Positions 6,287 through 6,642 of a stretch of DNA of 6,642 bases are shown piece by piece (the first letter of the stretch is position 1; every line of letters starts with the position of its first letter). The stretch lies in the NCBI GenBank assembly GCA_027318525.1, contig DAHVPA010000109.1, forward strand, positions 1-6,642, given 5' to 3'. The notes beneath the pieces are model-generated. The model searched no databases. It was given only the letters and a program-made list of their open reading frames with translations, and was not told where the DNA came from. Made by a program: the position numbers and the translations under genes. This stretch comes from Candidatus Cloacimonadota bacterium (GTDB lineage Bacteria > Cloacimonadota > Cloacimonadia > Cloacimonadales > Cloacimonadaceae).

Positions 6287-6459
6287 TAAGAGTTTTACCC
6301 CGCTATAACCAGAGCATTTACTTGGGTATTATTGACAAAGAAAGCACATGGATGGGAGTGATTTACAGGTTCGGAAAAGAAAACTTGACGGAAAGCAAGC
6401 TGCCTTTTTTGAATATTTTCAAGGGTTAAAGTGGAATTATATGTAATTATTAACAACCA

Positions 6460-6465
6460 CATAAT
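6460..6465 (+). promoter_or_regulatory. Possible -10 element for the gene at 6489
   Basis: CATAAT matches five of six bases of the sigma-70 -10 consensus and lies 23 bases before the start codon in an A/T-rich stretch. No convincing -35 is seen 16-18 bases upstream, so this is a weak candidate. If the organism uses a Bacteroidetes-type promoter, the element may be different. Confidence 0.28.
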
Positions 6466-6477
6466 ATTTTATCGGCA

Positions 6478-6483
6478 AAGGAG
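6478..6483 (+). promoter_or_regulatory. Ribosome binding site of the gene at 6489
   Basis: AAGGAG lies 5 bases before the ATG at 6489, a strong and well-spaced Shine-Dalgarno sequence. It supports this short visible reading frame as a real gene. Confidence 0.85.
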
Positions 6484-6488
6484 CAAGC

Positions 6489-6642
6489 ATGGACTTTAAG
6501 GTATTGATGATTATCCTGTTATGCGGAATGAGCCTGGTCATATCCGGAATTACAGCCAAAACTTATGACTATGACAAAGCCTGGAAAGACATTCAGAAAC
6601 TCGAATCTGCCGGGCTTCCCCTCTCCGTGAATGCCAAAGATC
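6489..6642 (+). CDS. Secreted protein N-terminus, possibly alpha-2-macroglobulin-like (3' end cut off)
   Basis: Fifty-one codons are visible, open to the end of the window. The protein begins MDFK, followed by a hydrophobic stretch (about residues 5-20, VLMIILLCGMSLVISG) and a likely signal peptidase I site after Ala23 (ITA-KT). The residues around Cys12 do not form a good lipobox, so a lipoprotein is less likely. The mature start, YDYDKAWKDIQKLESAGLPLS, resembles the N-terminus of large alpha-2-macroglobulin/MG2-domain proteins of Bacteroidetes-like bacteria, which often begin with a YxxAW..V..LE..GLP..A phrase before the long body. That resemblance comes from memory of a short motif, so the family call is tentative. 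Export from the cytoplasm and gene reality (strong AAGGAG at 5 bases) are better supported. It is divergent from the stress operon and may be unrelated to it. Confidence 0.6.
   Translation, partial: MDFKVLMIILLCGMSLVISGITAKTYDYDKAWKDIQKLESAGLPLSVNAKD

Larger units (their letters stand above)
6095..6488. other. Divergent intergenic region (394 bases)
   Basis: This gap separates the leftward operon from the rightward gene at 6489. From left to right it holds the tetR ribosome binding site (6106-6101), the operator palindrome (6110-6129), an A/T-rich stretch likely to carry the leftward promoter (about 6130-6180, no confident -35/-10 pair), three tandem 11-bp units plus an inverted copy (6236-6286), a stop-free plus-strand stretch (6217-6429) of doubtful coding value, and an A/T-rich leader before 6489. 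I see no RNA gene and no insertion-sequence ends. Confidence 0.7.

Noticed and set aside
6332..6337. TTGACA as a -35 promoter element (also TTGACG at 6385-6390)
   Set aside because: No acceptable -10 hexamer lies 16-18 bases downstream of either, and both are far from the start at 6489.

Overview
The window looks like a chromosomal segment of a strictly anaerobic bacterium with a moderate G+C content. The class I hybrid cluster protein, the two-cluster ferredoxin protein and the hemerythrin-like protein are all typical of anaerobes. The start of a possible alpha-2-macroglobulin-like secreted protein, and the general style of the genes, suggest the Fibrobacteres-Chlorobi-Bacteroidetes side of the tree, perhaps Cloacimonadota. 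That placement is a guess from pattern memory and no marker gene here confirms it.

Left part (1-2025, plus strand): the 3' portion of a class I mannose-6-phosphate isomerase gene (manA), cut by the window start, followed 76 bases later by a ten-helix EamA/DMT-type transporter. A clear intrinsic terminator for the opposite strand sits between the transporter stop and the next gene, which converges on it.

Middle part (6094 down to 2079, minus strand): five tightly packed genes read as one operon, in the order TetR-family regulator, hemerythrin-like protein, 4Fe-4S ferredoxin-type protein (GTG start), small cupin, and hybrid cluster protein (hcp). Gaps are 13, 24, -4 and 17 bases, and each gene except the first has its own Shine-Dalgarno sequence inside or beside the end of the previous gene. 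A 20-bp near-perfect palindrome of the kind bound by TetR-family repressors lies 15 bases before the tetR start codon, so the operon is probably self-repressed. The operon ends in the hairpin plus seven-T terminator at about 2057-2024. Together the proteins suggest a nitrosative/oxidative stress module: Hcp detoxifies NO or hydroxylamine-level nitrogen species, the ferredoxin protein could supply its electrons, and the di-iron hemerythrin-like protein could bind O2 or NO or repair damaged centres. The TetR control and the cupin are the less usual parts.

Right part (6095-6642): a 394-base divergent intergenic region holds the operator, three tandem copies of an 11-bp unit (consensus GGTAYTYCCCR) followed by an inverted copy that can form a hairpin, and a stop-free stretch of doubtful coding value. 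After it comes the start of a plus-strand gene with a good ribosome binding site and signal peptide, possibly an alpha-2-macroglobulin-like protein, cut by the window end.
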